The notes: a model not told the origin generated them from the sequence alone. A DNA stretch of 64,000 nucleotides from DATJLY01 sp035532935 (GCA_035532935.1 DATKQE010000010.1:1-64000), one strand, 5' to 3'; numbered from the stretch's first letter, positions 24,651-33,865 are shown. Program-made: numbers and translations.

Positions 24651-25848
24651 TGGCGGCGAACAGGGCGGCGGTCAGCCATAAGCACGACAGCCACCACGAT
24701 TGCCAGATGCCGTAGGCGAGGAGCGCAATGACCATCGCTGCCGCGGCCCAGGCCAACGAAGCGGCGCGGTGCAGCCGCGACATCCCGGCGCTCGTGCCGA
24801 CGCGCCACAAGCTCCAGCACACGAACGCGAGCGCGGCAAGCGTGCCCGGCACGCCCAGTTCGACCTCCCATTGCAGCACGGCGCTGTGGGGATGGAGCGG
24901 CAGCGCCTCCGACCCGGGCATCAGCCCGGCGTCCGGGAAAAGTGTCGTGAGATCGGTCTTGCCGCCCGGCAGGTCGCGCGATGCGCCCATGCCCCAACCG
25001 AGGAGTGGCCGCTCGGCAATCCGGTCGGCGGTGAAGCGCCAGATCATCAGGCGATGAATGCCCGAGTATTTGATCCACGGCGCGGCGTGGTGGATCGCCA
25101 CGACCGCGGGATCATCGGGCGTAGCCAGCGGCAGGGCGATGGCGGCCAGCACCAGCCCCGCCGCAAGCGCGGCCGCCGCGAGCCGTGGCGCGGCCCAGGC
25201 CACGGCGAAAACCGCGATGCCGACGACGACCGCGAGCGATGCGGCATCGCTGTCCAACAGGAAAATCGCGACGACGCCGGCCAGCGCAACCGCGATCGGC
25301 AGCACCGCGCGCCGTCCCGGTGCGATCGCCGCCACCATCGGCCACAGCGCCAGCGCCAGCGTCGTCGCGCCGCGGTCGAACCGAACCAGCGATACGCGCG
25401 CGGGAGCGATGAGGAACCGCGTGATCGCTCCATCGGTCGCGCGTTCGATCAGTGCCACGGCTATCGCCGCCGCGAGGCCGCCAAGCAATGCGGCGCCGAC
25501 CAGACGCCGCCGCTCGGGCGCCAAGGCCATGGCCGCGCCGAACACGACGAGGCCGCCCGCCCCGACCCCGACGAGGCGCAGCGCCGAAACGAAACTGTAG
25601 AGCGGCAGGATCGACCACGCCGCCGAGACCGCCGCCCACAGCGCCAACGCGCCGAACAGGACCGCGCACGGCGCCAGATGCCGGGCCGCGGCCAAGGCCG
25701 CACGGCCGTCGACGGCAAGAACGGCAATCCCGGCGACGGCGAGGAGCGGTGCCAGTCCCAGCGGCGCCCACTCCGCGAGGAGCGGCAACACCGCGGCGCA
25801 GCCGGCGAGAATTGCCGCGCTTCCCGGCCCGGCGCGGGCGTCCGTCAT
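24586..25848 (-). CDS. O-antigen ligase / polymerase-like membrane protein (Wzy/WaaL type)
   Basis: 420 residues with about 10-12 transmembrane helices. The largest loop, between about 275 and 340, carries RPLLGWGMGASRDLP and a HPHSAVLQWEVELGVPG motif, the hallmark of the O-antigen ligase/polymerase superfamily, which joins sugar repeat units to a lipid or to each other at the outer face of the inner membrane. The ATG at 25848 overlaps the TGA of the SRAP gene (ATGA). The last 21 residues overlap the converging CMD gene. It belongs with the glycosyltransferase cluster that follows. Confidence 0.85.
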   Translation of the reverse strand: MTDARAGPGSAAILAGCAAVLPLLAEWAPLGLAPLLAVAGIAVLAVDGRAALAAARHLAPCAVLFGALALWAAVSAAWSILPLYSFVSALRLVGVGAGGLVVFGAAMALAPERRRLVGAALLGGLAAAIAVALIERATDGAITRFLIAPARVSLVRFDRGATTLALALWPMVAAIAPGRRAVLPIAVALAGVVAIFLLDSDAASLAVVVGIAVFAVAWAAPRLAAAALAAGLVLAAIALPLATPDDPAVVAIHHAAPWIKYSGIHRLMIWRFTADRIAERPLLGWGMGASRDLPGGKTDLTTLFPDAGLMPGSEALPLHPHSAVLQWEVELGVPGTLAALAFVCWSLWRVGTSAGMSRLHRAASLAWAAAAMVIALLAYGIWQSWWLSCLWLTAALFAAITVPAAETPRDSVRIRARDQP

Positions 25849-26519
25849 TCGGGCACGAGCAGGGCCGCGTCGTCGTTGCGCACGTTGTTGACCCTCTGGC
25901 CGATCCGGTAGGCGCGCATGCGCGCCGCCGGGAACGGCCGCAACAGCTTGAGAAGGTCCGGGCGCTTGGCTTGATCCTCGCCCAGCCATCTCGGCCAGTC
26001 GGCACGGTCGAGGATCACGGGCATGCGGTCGTGAAGGGGCGCCAGCGTCTCGTTGGCAGGGCAGGTGATGATGGCGCAGGTCCGCACGATCTCCTGCGAA
26101 TTGGGATCGCGCCAGCGCTCCCACAAGCCGGCGAAGGCGAACAGCGGATCGTCCACCGGGACGACGGCATAGGGTTCCTTGCCGGACGTCGTCTTCTTCC
26201 ATTCATAGAAGCCGTCGGCCGGAATGAGGCAGCGGCGCTTGGCGAAGGCATCGCGAAAGGCGGGCGTTTCCGCCACGCCCTCGGCGCGGGCGTTGATGAG
26301 CTTGTTGCCGATCGTCCGGTCCTTGGCCCAGACCGGGATCAGGCCCCAGCGCAGCACGTCGAGATGGCGCTTGCCGTCGTCGGGATTGAAGCGGACGCCG
26401 AGCACGCCCTCGGTCGGCGCGAGATTATAGCGCGGCGGATAGTTCGGCACGGCGTTGGCCGTGCCGAAGATGCGCGCCGTCTCCGAGGCCGGCGTCCGAT
26501 TGAGAAAGCGACCGCACAC
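25845..26519 (-). CDS. SRAP domain protein (YedK/HMCES-like)
   Basis: 224 residues of the SOS-response-associated peptidase family, which crosslinks abasic sites in single-stranded DNA to shield them. Catalytic Cys2 follows the removable Met (MCGRF); N76 (INARAEG), E106 (DGFYEW) and H163 (LHDRMPV) are all present, so the enzyme should be active. The stop overlaps the start of the O-antigen ligase-like gene, an odd partner for DNA repair that probably reflects chance operon packing. No LexA box is obvious in the 120 bp upstream. Confidence 0.92.
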   Translation of the reverse strand: MCGRFLNRTPASETARIFGTANAVPNYPPRYNLAPTEGVLGVRFNPDDGKRHLDVLRWGLIPVWAKDRTIGNKLINARAEGVAETPAFRDAFAKRRCLIPADGFYEWKKTTSGKEPYAVVPVDDPLFAFAGLWERWRDPNSQEIVRTCAIITCPANETLAPLHDRMPVILDRADWPRWLGEDQAKRPDLLKLLRPFPAARMRAYRIGQRVNNVRNDDAALLVPE

Positions 26520-26639
26520 GGTGCATGCTTAGCGGCGGCGGCGCTCCGACACAATCTCCCCGCGCGAGCGGCCGCGGCAATGCCCCGGCCGGCCGCGGTT
26601 TGACCCGCGCCGGCGGCGTTGGCTAGGGTCGGGCCCGCC

Positions 26640-27776
26640 ATGGCGCCGCTCAAGATCCTGCATCTCATCACCACCCTCGAGCGCGGCGGCGCCCAGACGA
26701 TGCTGGTGCGGCTGCTGACCCACATGGACCGCGCCCGGTTCGCGCCGATGGTGGTCACGCTCATCGACGGCGGCCCTTGCGCGGCGGCGCTGCGTGCGGC
26801 CGGCATTCCGGTGCATGGTCTCGGCATGCGGCGCGGCGCGGTTTCGTTCGCCGCGCTGTTGCGTCTGCGGCGGCTGATCCGGTCCGAGCGGCCCGATCTG
26901 CTGCAGAGCTGGCTCTATCATGCCGATTTGTTGGCGCTGGCGGCGGCGCTCGGTACTGGCGTGCCGATCGTCTGGAGCCTGCGCTGCGCCAACATGGCGC
27001 TGGAGCGCTATTCGCGCCAGGTCCGGCTGGTGCGGCGCGTGCTGGCATGGGCGTCGGGCTATCCCGCCGCGATCCTCGCCAACAGCGAGGCCGGGCGGCG
27101 CTACCACGCGGCGCTCGGCTATCATCCGCGGCGCTGGGAGGTCGTGCCGAACGGCTTCGACATCGATCTTTTCCGGCCCGATGCCGAGCGTCGCGCGGCG
27201 GTGCGGGGAAGCCTCGGCGTCGAGCCGTCGCACTTCCTCATCGGCATGGTGGCGCGCGTCGATCCGATGAAGGACCACGACACCTTCCTGGCCGGCGCCG
27301 CCATCATCGCCGCGGCGCGCGCCGATACGGCGTTCGTTTTGATCGGCGCCGGGACCGAGCGTCTGCCGCCGCCGCCGCGCCTCGCCGGCGGGCTGCACGC
27401 GCTCGGCGAGCGCGCCGCCGTCGAGACGATCCTGCCGGCGCTTGACGTCATGGTGCTGGCCTCGCGCGGCGAGGGTTTCCCCAATGTCATCGGCGAGGCG
27501 ATGGCCTGCGGCGTTCCGTGCGTCGCGAGCGACGTGGGGGACGCCGCCTCGATCATCGCCGATACCGGCACCGTCGTGCCGCCGGGCAATCCCGCTTCCC
27601 TGGCGCAGGCGGTGCTGGCATTGCTCGCGCGCGGGCCGGCGGAGCGCGAACGTCTCGGCGCGGCGGCGCGGCAGCGGATCGCCGCGCATTATTCGCTCGC
27701 GGCGGCGGTGGCGGCCTATCAGCGCATCGAGACGGAACTCGCGCGCGGCGGCCCATGTGTCAGCGCAGGCGGCTGA
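26640..27776 (+). CDS. glycosyltransferase family 4 (GT-B)
   Basis: 378 residues. The N-terminal acceptor domain starts MAPLKILHLITTLERGGAQTML, with the GGAQ signature of GT4 enzymes. The donor-binding domain has VPNGFDIDLFRPD, GMVARVDPMKDH and the E-x7-E motif in ASRGEGFPNVIGEAMACGVPCVASDVGD. It transfers a sugar from a nucleotide donor to a growing surface polysaccharide on the cytoplasmic side. ATG 26640 is used; an upstream start at 26619 would add seven residues. Its 3' end overlaps the converging methyltransferase by 17 bp. Confidence 0.9.
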   Translation: MAPLKILHLITTLERGGAQTMLVRLLTHMDRARFAPMVVTLIDGGPCAAALRAAGIPVHGLGMRRGAVSFAALLRLRRLIRSERPDLLQSWLYHADLLALAAALGTGVPIVWSLRCANMALERYSRQVRLVRRVLAWASGYPAAILANSEAGRRYHAALGYHPRRWEVVPNGFDIDLFRPDAERRAAVRGSLGVEPSHFLIGMVARVDPMKDHDTFLAGAAIIAAARADTAFVLIGAGTERLPPPPRLAGGLHALGERAAVETILPALDVMVLASRGEGFPNVIGEAMACGVPCVASDVGDAASIIADTGTVVPPGNPASLAQAVLALLARGPAERERLGAAARQRIAAHYSLAAAVAAYQRIETELARGGPCVSAGG

Positions 27777-28434
27777 TCGCGTCCTCGCGGAAGCGGCGCA
27801 GCGATTGGCGCGCCTCCTCGGCGTCGATGATGATCACCTCTTCGGCGCTGATGTCGCCATCCCAGAAGAAGCCGAGGCCGCTTTCCGCCTCGTGCATCTT
27901 GCGGCCAAGATCGCCGCGGGTGAGGTAATAGCGCCGGTCGCGCAACAGCTCGGTCGTCTTCGCCGAGAAGCGGAGATGGGTCTCCGTCGCCTCGACGAAC
28001 CAGCGGTGATGGTAGGAGCCGACTTCGGGCGGGCGGCCGATGCGCGCGGCGAGTCCCGCCCAGCGCCCCTTGGCGAAGATCTCGCGTTCGCGCGACGGCG
28101 TCTCGACATAGCCCGATCGCGCGACGCGGCGCAGCTCGCGCACCACCGTCAGCGGATCGCGCACGTCCTCGAGCAGATGCGAGCAGAAGCTGAATCCGAA
28201 ATATCCGTCCGGAAACGGCCACGGCGCGAGGCAGACGTCGTGCACGACCCAGGTCGCGACGCTGAACCGTTCGCCGTCTTCGGGATCGAGCGCCCGGCCG
28301 CGCGTCGCGAACGGATTGATGTCGATGACATGCGTTGCGGCATTGAGCGGCGAATACCAGCCGCCGACATCGAGCACGCGCTCGGTCGCCCGCGCCCGCG
28401 CAACGACGGCGGCAAGATTGCGGCGCAGGATCAT
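27760..28434 (-). CDS. class I SAM-dependent methyltransferase
   Basis: 224 residues. The SAM-binding motif is RVLDVGGWYSPLNAATHVIDIN; the post-motif segment FCSHLLEDVRDPLTVVRELRRVAR gives motif II/III. The C-terminal half (SYHHRWFVEAT and beyond) would bind the acceptor. The ATG overlaps the TGA of the asparagine-synthase-like gene, so the two are translationally coupled. Position among glycosyltransferases suggests methylation of a sugar or lipid-linked intermediate; this is inference. Confidence 0.85.
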   Translation of the reverse strand: MILRRNLAAVVARARATERVLDVGGWYSPLNAATHVIDINPFATRGRALDPEDGERFSVATWVVHDVCLAPWPFPDGYFGFSFCSHLLEDVRDPLTVVRELRRVARSGYVETPSREREIFAKGRWAGLAARIGRPPEVGSYHHRWFVEATETHLRFSAKTTELLRDRRYYLTRGDLGRKMHEAESGLGFFWDGDISAEEVIIIDAEEARQSLRRFREDAISRLR

Positions 28435-30377
28435 GGCGCCGGGCTCGAAGCCGCATATTCGCCGCCGGTGCCGGCGTCGATTGGGGACGGTGTCGCCGCG
28501 GCCTGATGGTCGAGCCAGGCCTCGAGCATCAGCACCGGCCAGAGCGCATAGGCCCAGTTGCGCCGCCCGCTGCGATGCGCATTCCAGCGCGCGGCGACGA
28601 CGGCGGCGTTCACGATGCCGTGCCGTTCGAGGCGCGCGCTATCGAGGAGCGCGTCGGCCCAGTCGCGCAGCCCTTCGCGGAGCCAGCGCGCGATCGGCGG
28701 CTCGAAACCGTGCTTCGGCCGATCGACCAGCGCCTGCGGCACGCGGCGATAGAGCATCTCGCGCAGGAGGCGCTTGCCGTCCACGAACTCCGGCGGCAGC
28801 GACCAGGCGAAGGCGGCGATGCGGTGATCGAGCAGCGGCGCCCGAACCTCGAGCCCGAACGCCATGCTGGCGCGGTCGATCTTCACCAGCAGGTCGTCGG
28901 GCAGATAGGTCGTCGCGTCGCGCAGCATGAAACGCTGTTCGAGCGACGGCGGCCCCGCTTCGAGCGGCGCGTCGAGCCGGGTCTGGTGCCGCTCGTGCCC
29001 CCGCACCAGGCGATCGCCCGCATGCCACCGGCGCACATAGTCGCGATAGAGGCTCTCCGGGGAGTCATGCCCGATGCGCCCGGCGAGCCGCCGCAGCCGC
29101 CGCAGCGGCCGCAGCTCCCGTCCCGCCAGCAGGCCGACGGTTGCCCGCGCCCCGCGTCGAACCGCGCGCGGCCAGCGCTCGATCCGGCGCCATGCCCGCG
29201 CCGCCGCGCCATAGCGGTCATAGCCGCCGAAGAACTCGTCGCCGCCGTCGCCGGAAAGGCTCACCGTGACGTGTGCGCGCGTGAGACGGCACAGCACCAG
29301 GGTCGGGACCTGCGAGGGATCGGCGAAGGGCTCGTCATAGACCGACGCGAGATGCGGCAGCGCGTCGCGACATTCCGCATCGCTCACCCGCAGCGTGGTG
29401 TGGTCGGTGCCGAGATGATGGGCGACGGCTTCGGCCTCGCGCGATTCGTCCTGGCCCGCGTCGGGAAAGCCGATGGTGAAGCTTTCGACCCGTCCGCGTC
29501 CCGCGCGCTGCATGGCAGCGACAACGGTTGCGCTGTCGATGCCGCCGGACAGGAACGCGCCCAATTTCACGTCGGCTTCCATGCGCAGGGCGACGGCGTC
29601 GTCGACCAGCGCCTGCAGCGCTTCGGCCGCTGCGTCGGCGCCCTGTGCGAAGGGCGATGCGGCCGCTTCGGCCGCGCACGCCGTCGCCGACCAGTACGGG
29701 CGCGGCTCGCCGCTGCCGTCCGGCGCGAATTCGAGCCAGCATCCGGGCGGCAGCTTGCGCAGGCCCGCGAACGCAGTCCAGGGCGCCGGGGTGTAGCCAT
29801 AGGCGAGGAAGAGATCGAGCGATGCAGGGTCAATCGCCCCGGTCCAGGCGGGATGCGGATGAAGCGCCTTCAACTCCGACGCCACCAGCACGCTCCCGCC
29901 GATCCGGCCGTAATAGAGCGGCTTCTCGCCGAACCGGTCGCGCGCCACGGTAAGGCGCCGCGCGCGGGCATCCCAGACGGCAATGGCGAACATGCCGTTC
30001 ACGCGCTCGAGCGTCGGACCGAAGCCCCAACGCGCGATCGCTTCGAGCAGGACCTCGCTGTCGCTGTACCCGCGCCAGGGACCGGCGCCCTCGGCTTCGA
30101 GCGCGAAGCGCAGCGCTCGGTGATTGTAGATCTCGCCGTTGAAGACCATCACCAGGCGGCCATCGGCCGAGTGCATCGGCTGGCGGCCGGCCGGCGAGAG
30201 ATCGAGCACGGCAAGGCGGCGAAATCCGAGCGCGATCCCGGCCCGCGGATCGCTCCACACGCCGCGACCGTCGGGGCCGCGATGGGCGAGGCGGTCGGCC
30301 ATCGCGCCGGCGATCGCGTCGTAGCGCGCGGGCGCCACGGTGCGGCCGGGATCGAGAAACGCGACGATGCCGCACAT
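28431..30377 (-). CDS. asparagine synthase-like glutamine amidotransferase
   Basis: 648 residues. An N-terminal Ntn glutaminase domain starts MCGIVAFLDPG with nucleophile Cys2 and has HRGPDGRG and FNGEIYNH. The C-terminal ATP-pyrophosphatase synthetase domain has the SGGIDSATVVAAM loop at about 270 and LSGDGGDEFFGGYDRY. It resembles AsnB, but copies inside polysaccharide clusters usually amidate a sugar acid or peptide-like acceptor rather than make free asparagine. It starts six bases after the stop of a glycosyltransferase and overlaps the methyltransferase, forming one operon. Confidence 0.9.
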   Translation of the reverse strand: MCGIVAFLDPGRTVAPARYDAIAGAMADRLAHRGPDGRGVWSDPRAGIALGFRRLAVLDLSPAGRQPMHSADGRLVMVFNGEIYNHRALRFALEAEGAGPWRGYSDSEVLLEAIARWGFGPTLERVNGMFAIAVWDARARRLTVARDRFGEKPLYYGRIGGSVLVASELKALHPHPAWTGAIDPASLDLFLAYGYTPAPWTAFAGLRKLPPGCWLEFAPDGSGEPRPYWSATACAAEAAASPFAQGADAAAEALQALVDDAVALRMEADVKLGAFLSGGIDSATVVAAMQRAGRGRVESFTIGFPDAGQDESREAEAVAHHLGTDHTTLRVSDAECRDALPHLASVYDEPFADPSQVPTLVLCRLTRAHVTVSLSGDGGDEFFGGYDRYGAAARAWRRIERWPRAVRRGARATVGLLAGRELRPLRRLRRLAGRIGHDSPESLYRDYVRRWHAGDRLVRGHERHQTRLDAPLEAGPPSLEQRFMLRDATTYLPDDLLVKIDRASMAFGLEVRAPLLDHRIAAFAWSLPPEFVDGKRLLREMLYRRVPQALVDRPKHGFEPPIARWLREGLRDWADALLDSARLERHGIVNAAVVAARWNAHRSGRRNWAYALWPVLMLEAWLDHQAAATPSPIDAGTGGEYAASSPAP

Positions 30378-30383
30378 CGCCGC

Positions 30384-31361
30384 TCAGCCCTTGCCCGCGG
30401 TCAGCGGATCGGATCGCGGGCGTCGGAACGCGCCGGGCAGCCAGGTCGAGGGGCGCTCGGTCGACCCGTCCTCGGTAAACGCGGCCAGCGCCTGGTAGAT
30501 CGCCGATTCGGGCGCACGCGGCACGCGCAAAAGACCGGCGAGGTCGCGCAGCAGATGGCCCGACAGCAACGGCCCGCCATGGGCGCGGTGGAAGCGGCGT
30601 GCCCGCGACAGCGCGCGGCGATAGGCAAGCCCGACATAGCGCCGGTCGAGTCCGGGCGTCTCGGTGACGAGATAATAGAGCGCGAGCACGGACTCATAAC
30701 GGCTGCGCCGCGTCTGCTCGGACAGGCGGCGCGGCGCCTGATCGGGAACGAGCGCGACCGGCCCGTCGAGATGGGCGGCGCCGCCACCCGCGAAGAGCCG
30801 CAGGAACAGCGCGGCGTCGGGCGAGACCAGGCGCTCGTCGCAGCCGCCAACCGCCCAATAGCGCTCGGCCGTCACCAGGATCGTGCTCGAATTGCATGGG
30901 ACGTTGCGAATGAAGCGGGTAAGCCCGTCGGCTTCTTCGGCGAAATCCGGCGCCGTGAAGGCGCGTGCCAGCGGATCGGGATCGTCGAAACGATAGGTCC
31001 CGAGCTCGCCGTAGGCAAAGGAATGCTGCGTCGCCGCGGCTGCCGCGATGAGCCAGGCGGTCGCGCCCGGAACGAGGAGATCGTCGCCGTCGACAAGCTT
31101 GAGCCACGGCAGCCGCGCCCGCCTGACGCCGGCATTGGTCGCCGCGGAGGCGCCATGATTGCTCTGCCGCAGAATGACGACGGGGTCGGGCCAGCCGCGC
31201 GTGCATTCCTCGATGACTGCCGCGGAGCCGTCGCTCGAGCCGTCATCGACGAAGATGAACTCGCGTTCGAATGGGCCGGTCTGACGCGCGAGCGCGTCGA
31301 TCACGCGCGCGAGATAGGCGCGCTTGTCGAATACCGTGCAGATGAAGGATACACCGGTCAA
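30384..31361 (-). CDS. glycosyltransferase family 2 (GT-A)
   Basis: 325 residues if begun at TTG 31361 (TGVSFICTVFDKRAYL), which mirrors the start of the next glycosyltransferase; an ATG at 31421 would add 20 residues of poor likeness. The GT-A core shows FIFVDDGSSDGS (nucleotide and Asp), NHGASAATNAG and LPWLKLVDGDDLLVPG with the DxD-type metal site. A helical C-terminal half completes the protein. The stop lies six bases before the AsnB-like gene. Confidence 0.87.
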   Translation of the reverse strand: MTGVSFICTVFDKRAYLARVIDALARQTGPFEREFIFVDDGSSDGSAAVIEECTRGWPDPVVILRQSNHGASAATNAGVRRARLPWLKLVDGDDLLVPGATAWLIAAAAATQHSFAYGELGTYRFDDPDPLARAFTAPDFAEEADGLTRFIRNVPCNSSTILVTAERYWAVGGCDERLVSPDAALFLRLFAGGGAAHLDGPVALVPDQAPRRLSEQTRRSRYESVLALYYLVTETPGLDRRYVGLAYRRALSRARRFHRAHGGPLLSGHLLRDLAGLLRVPRAPESAIYQALAAFTEDGSTERPSTWLPGAFRRPRSDPLTAGKG

Positions 31362-31449
31362 TGGCAGAACCCGCTGGCTATGCGTCGGGGCATCATACAA
31401 GCCCCGCCATCGCGGCGCCATTCCGGCACCGGCGACGCTGGCGCGCGGA

Positions 31450-32397
31450 TCAGCCTAAGCCGACTTCCGATGGCGCCGGCATGAGCCGGATCGGATGGCG
31501 GCGGCGGAACGCTTCGAGCGTGCCGGCCAGCGTCTCGTCGCTGAAGCGGACGCCCGGCAGACGGGCTGCCAGAAACAGCCAGAATTCACGCGACAGCACC
31601 GTCGCGCCGTTATGGCGCGTGGCCCATTTCCAGGCGCGGCCCGTCACCTGCTTCTGCACGAGCCTGCGAATGCGTCTGGGCAGCCCGGCATGGTCGCGCA
31701 GCGTGCACAGCGCGGTCAGCGACTGATCGTGCGTCTGCTGCACTGGATCTTTCATCAGCCGTCCCGGCTCGTCGCGCGGACCCATGCAGACGATGTGATC
31801 GACGAGGCCGATCCTGGTCACGAACGCCATGCGCTGCGGGATCGACTGGTCCTGCACGAAAACGCGCTCGTCGCAGCCGCCGACGCGGCGGAACAGCGCG
31901 GTGTCGAGGATATAGGTGCTGCCGCCGGCGTGGCCGATGCGGATGACGTCGTACAGGGGATCCGCCATCACCGCAACTTCCACACCCTGCGGCTCGGGCG
32001 GAAACCGGATCTCCTCGGGCGATCCGTACCAGGTGTTCCGAGCATAGACGGCACCGCATCCGCTCGCGAGCGCGGCCTCGGCAAGGAGCTGCGAGGCGTA
32101 GGGCGCGAGAATGTCGTCGCCGTCGACGATCTGCGTGAACTTCATCCGCGCCACGGCGAGTCCCCGGTTGACGGCGACCGATGGGCCGCAATTCGGCTGG
32201 CGGATGAGGAGCGCCTCGGGCCAGTCCGCGATCACGCGGGAGGCGATTTCGGCCGAGCCGTCAGTCGATCCGTCGTCGACGAGGACGACTTGCCGCGCGA
32301 ACGCGCCGCGTTGGTCGCGCACCGCGGCCAGCACGCCTTCGATGTAGGGCGCCTTGTTGTAGATGGTGACGAGATAGGTGATGCTTGGCAGGGTCAT
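31450..32397 (-). CDS. glycosyltransferase family 2 (GT-A)
   Basis: 315 residues from ATG 32397 (MTLPSITYLVTIYNKAPYI). Motifs are VVLVDDGSTDGSAEI, NCGPSVAVNRGLAVA and FTQIVDGDDILAPYA, parallel to the neighbouring family-2 enzyme; the two are probably paralogues adding successive sugars. It starts 28 bp after the SDR stop and ends 88 bp before the next glycosyltransferase, in the same operon. Confidence 0.88.
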   Translation of the reverse strand: MTLPSITYLVTIYNKAPYIEGVLAAVRDQRGAFARQVVLVDDGSTDGSAEIASRVIADWPEALLIRQPNCGPSVAVNRGLAVARMKFTQIVDGDDILAPYASQLLAEAALASGCGAVYARNTWYGSPEEIRFPPEPQGVEVAVMADPLYDVIRIGHAGGSTYILDTALFRRVGGCDERVFVQDQSIPQRMAFVTRIGLVDHIVCMGPRDEPGRLMKDPVQQTHDQSLTALCTLRDHAGLPRRIRRLVQKQVTGRAWKWATRHNGATVLSREFWLFLAARLPGVRFSDETLAGTLEAFRRRHPIRLMPAPSEVGLG

Positions 32398-32425
32398 GGG
32401 CGCCGAGCCTGCGGCGCGGACGGGG

Positions 32426-33118
32426 CTAGAACGTCTCGACCCAGGGCCGCAGCTCGATCTCCCAACTCCAGGCGCTGCGGTGCTGGCGATGCACGTCCAG
32501 ATAGGTGCGTGCGATGGCGTCGGGTTCGAGCAGGCCATCGGGTCCGCGCTCGTTGGCGCGCGGATCGTCGGCGCGCCGGATGCCGCCGTCGATGACGAAA
32601 TGCGCAACGTGGATGTTCTTGGGCGCAAGCTCGCGCGCCATGCTCTGGGCGAGGCCGCGAAGGCCGAACTTACCCATGGCGAACGGGGCCGAGTGGGCAT
32701 AGCCCTTGACGCTCGCCGAGGCGCCGGTGAAGAGAATGCTGCCCGATCCACGCGCGAGCATGGCGCGCGCCGCCTGCTGCGCGACCAGGAAGCCGCCATA
32801 GCAGCTCACCATGAACGCCTGCAACACCTCGTCCGGGTCGAGATCGGCGATCGGCCCGCGGGCGCGGGCGCTCGGATTGTAGACGACAATGTCGGGTATG
32901 CCGAGATCGGCCACAAGCGCCGGGAACAGCCGGTTCACGTCGTCGCGCCGGCTGGCATCGCAGGCATAGGCACGGGCGCCGGTCGCGCCGCACAGCGCGG
33001 CGAGCTTGTCGGGACGGCGCGCCGCGAGCGCGACGCGCATCCCCTCTTGGGCGAACAGCCGAGCGAGCGCGGCGCTCAAGCCGCTGCCGGCGCCCACGAT
33101 CAGAGCGGTCTGGGACAT
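32426..33118 (-). CDS. SDR-family protein with Phe in place of catalytic Tyr
   Basis: 230 residues. A glycine-rich nucleotide motif (LIVGAGSGLSAALARLF) and VYNPSARARG replace the usual TGxxxGxG and NNAG sequences. The active-site region reads SAPFAMGKFGLRGLAQSMARELAP, with Phe where classical SDRs have Tyr before x3-Lys. The conserved remainder (HVAHFVIDGGIR) suggests that this is a property of a subfamily rather than a damaged gene. The reaction is unknown. It heads the glycosyltransferase operon but may be unrelated in function. Confidence 0.83.
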   Translation of the reverse strand: MSQTALIVGAGSGLSAALARLFAQEGMRVALAARRPDKLAALCGATGARAYACDASRRDDVNRLFPALVADLGIPDIVVYNPSARARGPIADLDPDEVLQAFMVSCYGGFLVAQQAARAMLARGSGSILFTGASASVKGYAHSAPFAMGKFGLRGLAQSMARELAPKNIHVAHFVIDGGIRRADDPRANERGPDGLLEPDAIARTYLDVHRQHRSAWSWEIELRPWVETF

Positions 33119-33160
33119 GGGCTGACTATAGCGCCGCCGGAATGCCGGGCACCAGCGGCT

Positions 33161-33865
33161 TCAGCGCTGCCGGCCCGGGCCGAGAACGAGTTCCGCTTCG
33201 GCACGCGCCGCGACGCGGCGCAGCGCCTCGCGTTTCAGCTCGACCACCACCGGCTTGGCCTGGCGGCCGTGGACGATGCCGCCGGCGGCGTTGATCTGCC
33301 AAGCGCCGCCCGGCAGCGCCAGACGCACCACTCGGGGGATTTCGCCCGCGGCGAGCGTGGCCTCGACCTCCTGCCCCCGATAGAGGCGCGGGATCCCCAT
33401 CTGATCGAGCAGCGCCGACTCGATCAGAACATCGCCGCTGATGCCCGGAAGCTGTAGCGCGGCGCGGCGCGTCCGCAGGTCGAACCACTTCACGATGCCG
33501 CGCAGCGTGCCGGTCGGCGGCGCCGTCAGCATCAGTGGTTCGCTTGGGGCACTCGCCGGGACCACGTCAGCGCGGCGCAACAGCCGTGGCGCGGGGGCGG
33601 CGGCGGCCTCCACCTCCTCCACCTCAGGCGGATGCACCGCGATCGCGACGCGCCTTCGCCGCGGTGTGGACCGGTGCGGCTCGATGCCGACCTCCGCCTC
33701 GTACACAGGCGCGATGGATGGCGGCTCGGCCGCTTGGTCGAGGTCCTGCAGTGCGCGATGCACGCACTGCATGAGTTCGGACAGTTCTTCGCTTTTCGTT
33801 GTGCGCCGCGATACTAGCGCTGCAACGACCTGGGCAACGTTGGTCCGCGAGGGAATGATCATCAA
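33161..33865 (-). CDS. MucR-N-terminus-like protein fused to a cold-shock-like domain
   Basis: 234 residues. Residues 9-43 (VAQVVAALVSRRTTKSEELSELMQCVHRALQDL) resemble the N-terminal oligomerisation part of Ros/MucR regulators, but the zinc finger is absent. A proline- and charge-rich linker follows (about 45-115). Residues 118-170 (TGTLRGIVKWFDLRTRRAALQL ... GDVLIESALLDQMGI ... YRGQEVEATL) align by eye with a cold-shock domain in which the RNA-binding aromatic motifs (KGFGF, VFVHF) have been replaced. A basic C-terminus closes the protein. Role unknown; perhaps a nucleoid or RNA-binding regulator. Confidence 0.65.
   Translation of the reverse strand: MMIIPSRTNVAQVVAALVSRRTTKSEELSELMQCVHRALQDLDQAAEPPSIAPVYEAEVGIEPHRSTPRRRRVAIAVHPPEVEEVEAAAAPAPRLLRRADVVPASAPSEPLMLTAPPTGTLRGIVKWFDLRTRRAALQLPGISGDVLIESALLDQMGIPRLYRGQEVEATLAAGEIPRVVRLALPGGAWQINAAGGIVHGRQAKPVVVELKREALRRVAARAEAELVLGPGRQR

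Noticed and set aside
28506..31484. A 992-codon open frame on the plus strand
   Set aside because: It runs antisense to the AsnB-like and glycosyltransferase genes, which have full domains. Long antisense frames are common at this GC content, and it shows no domain.
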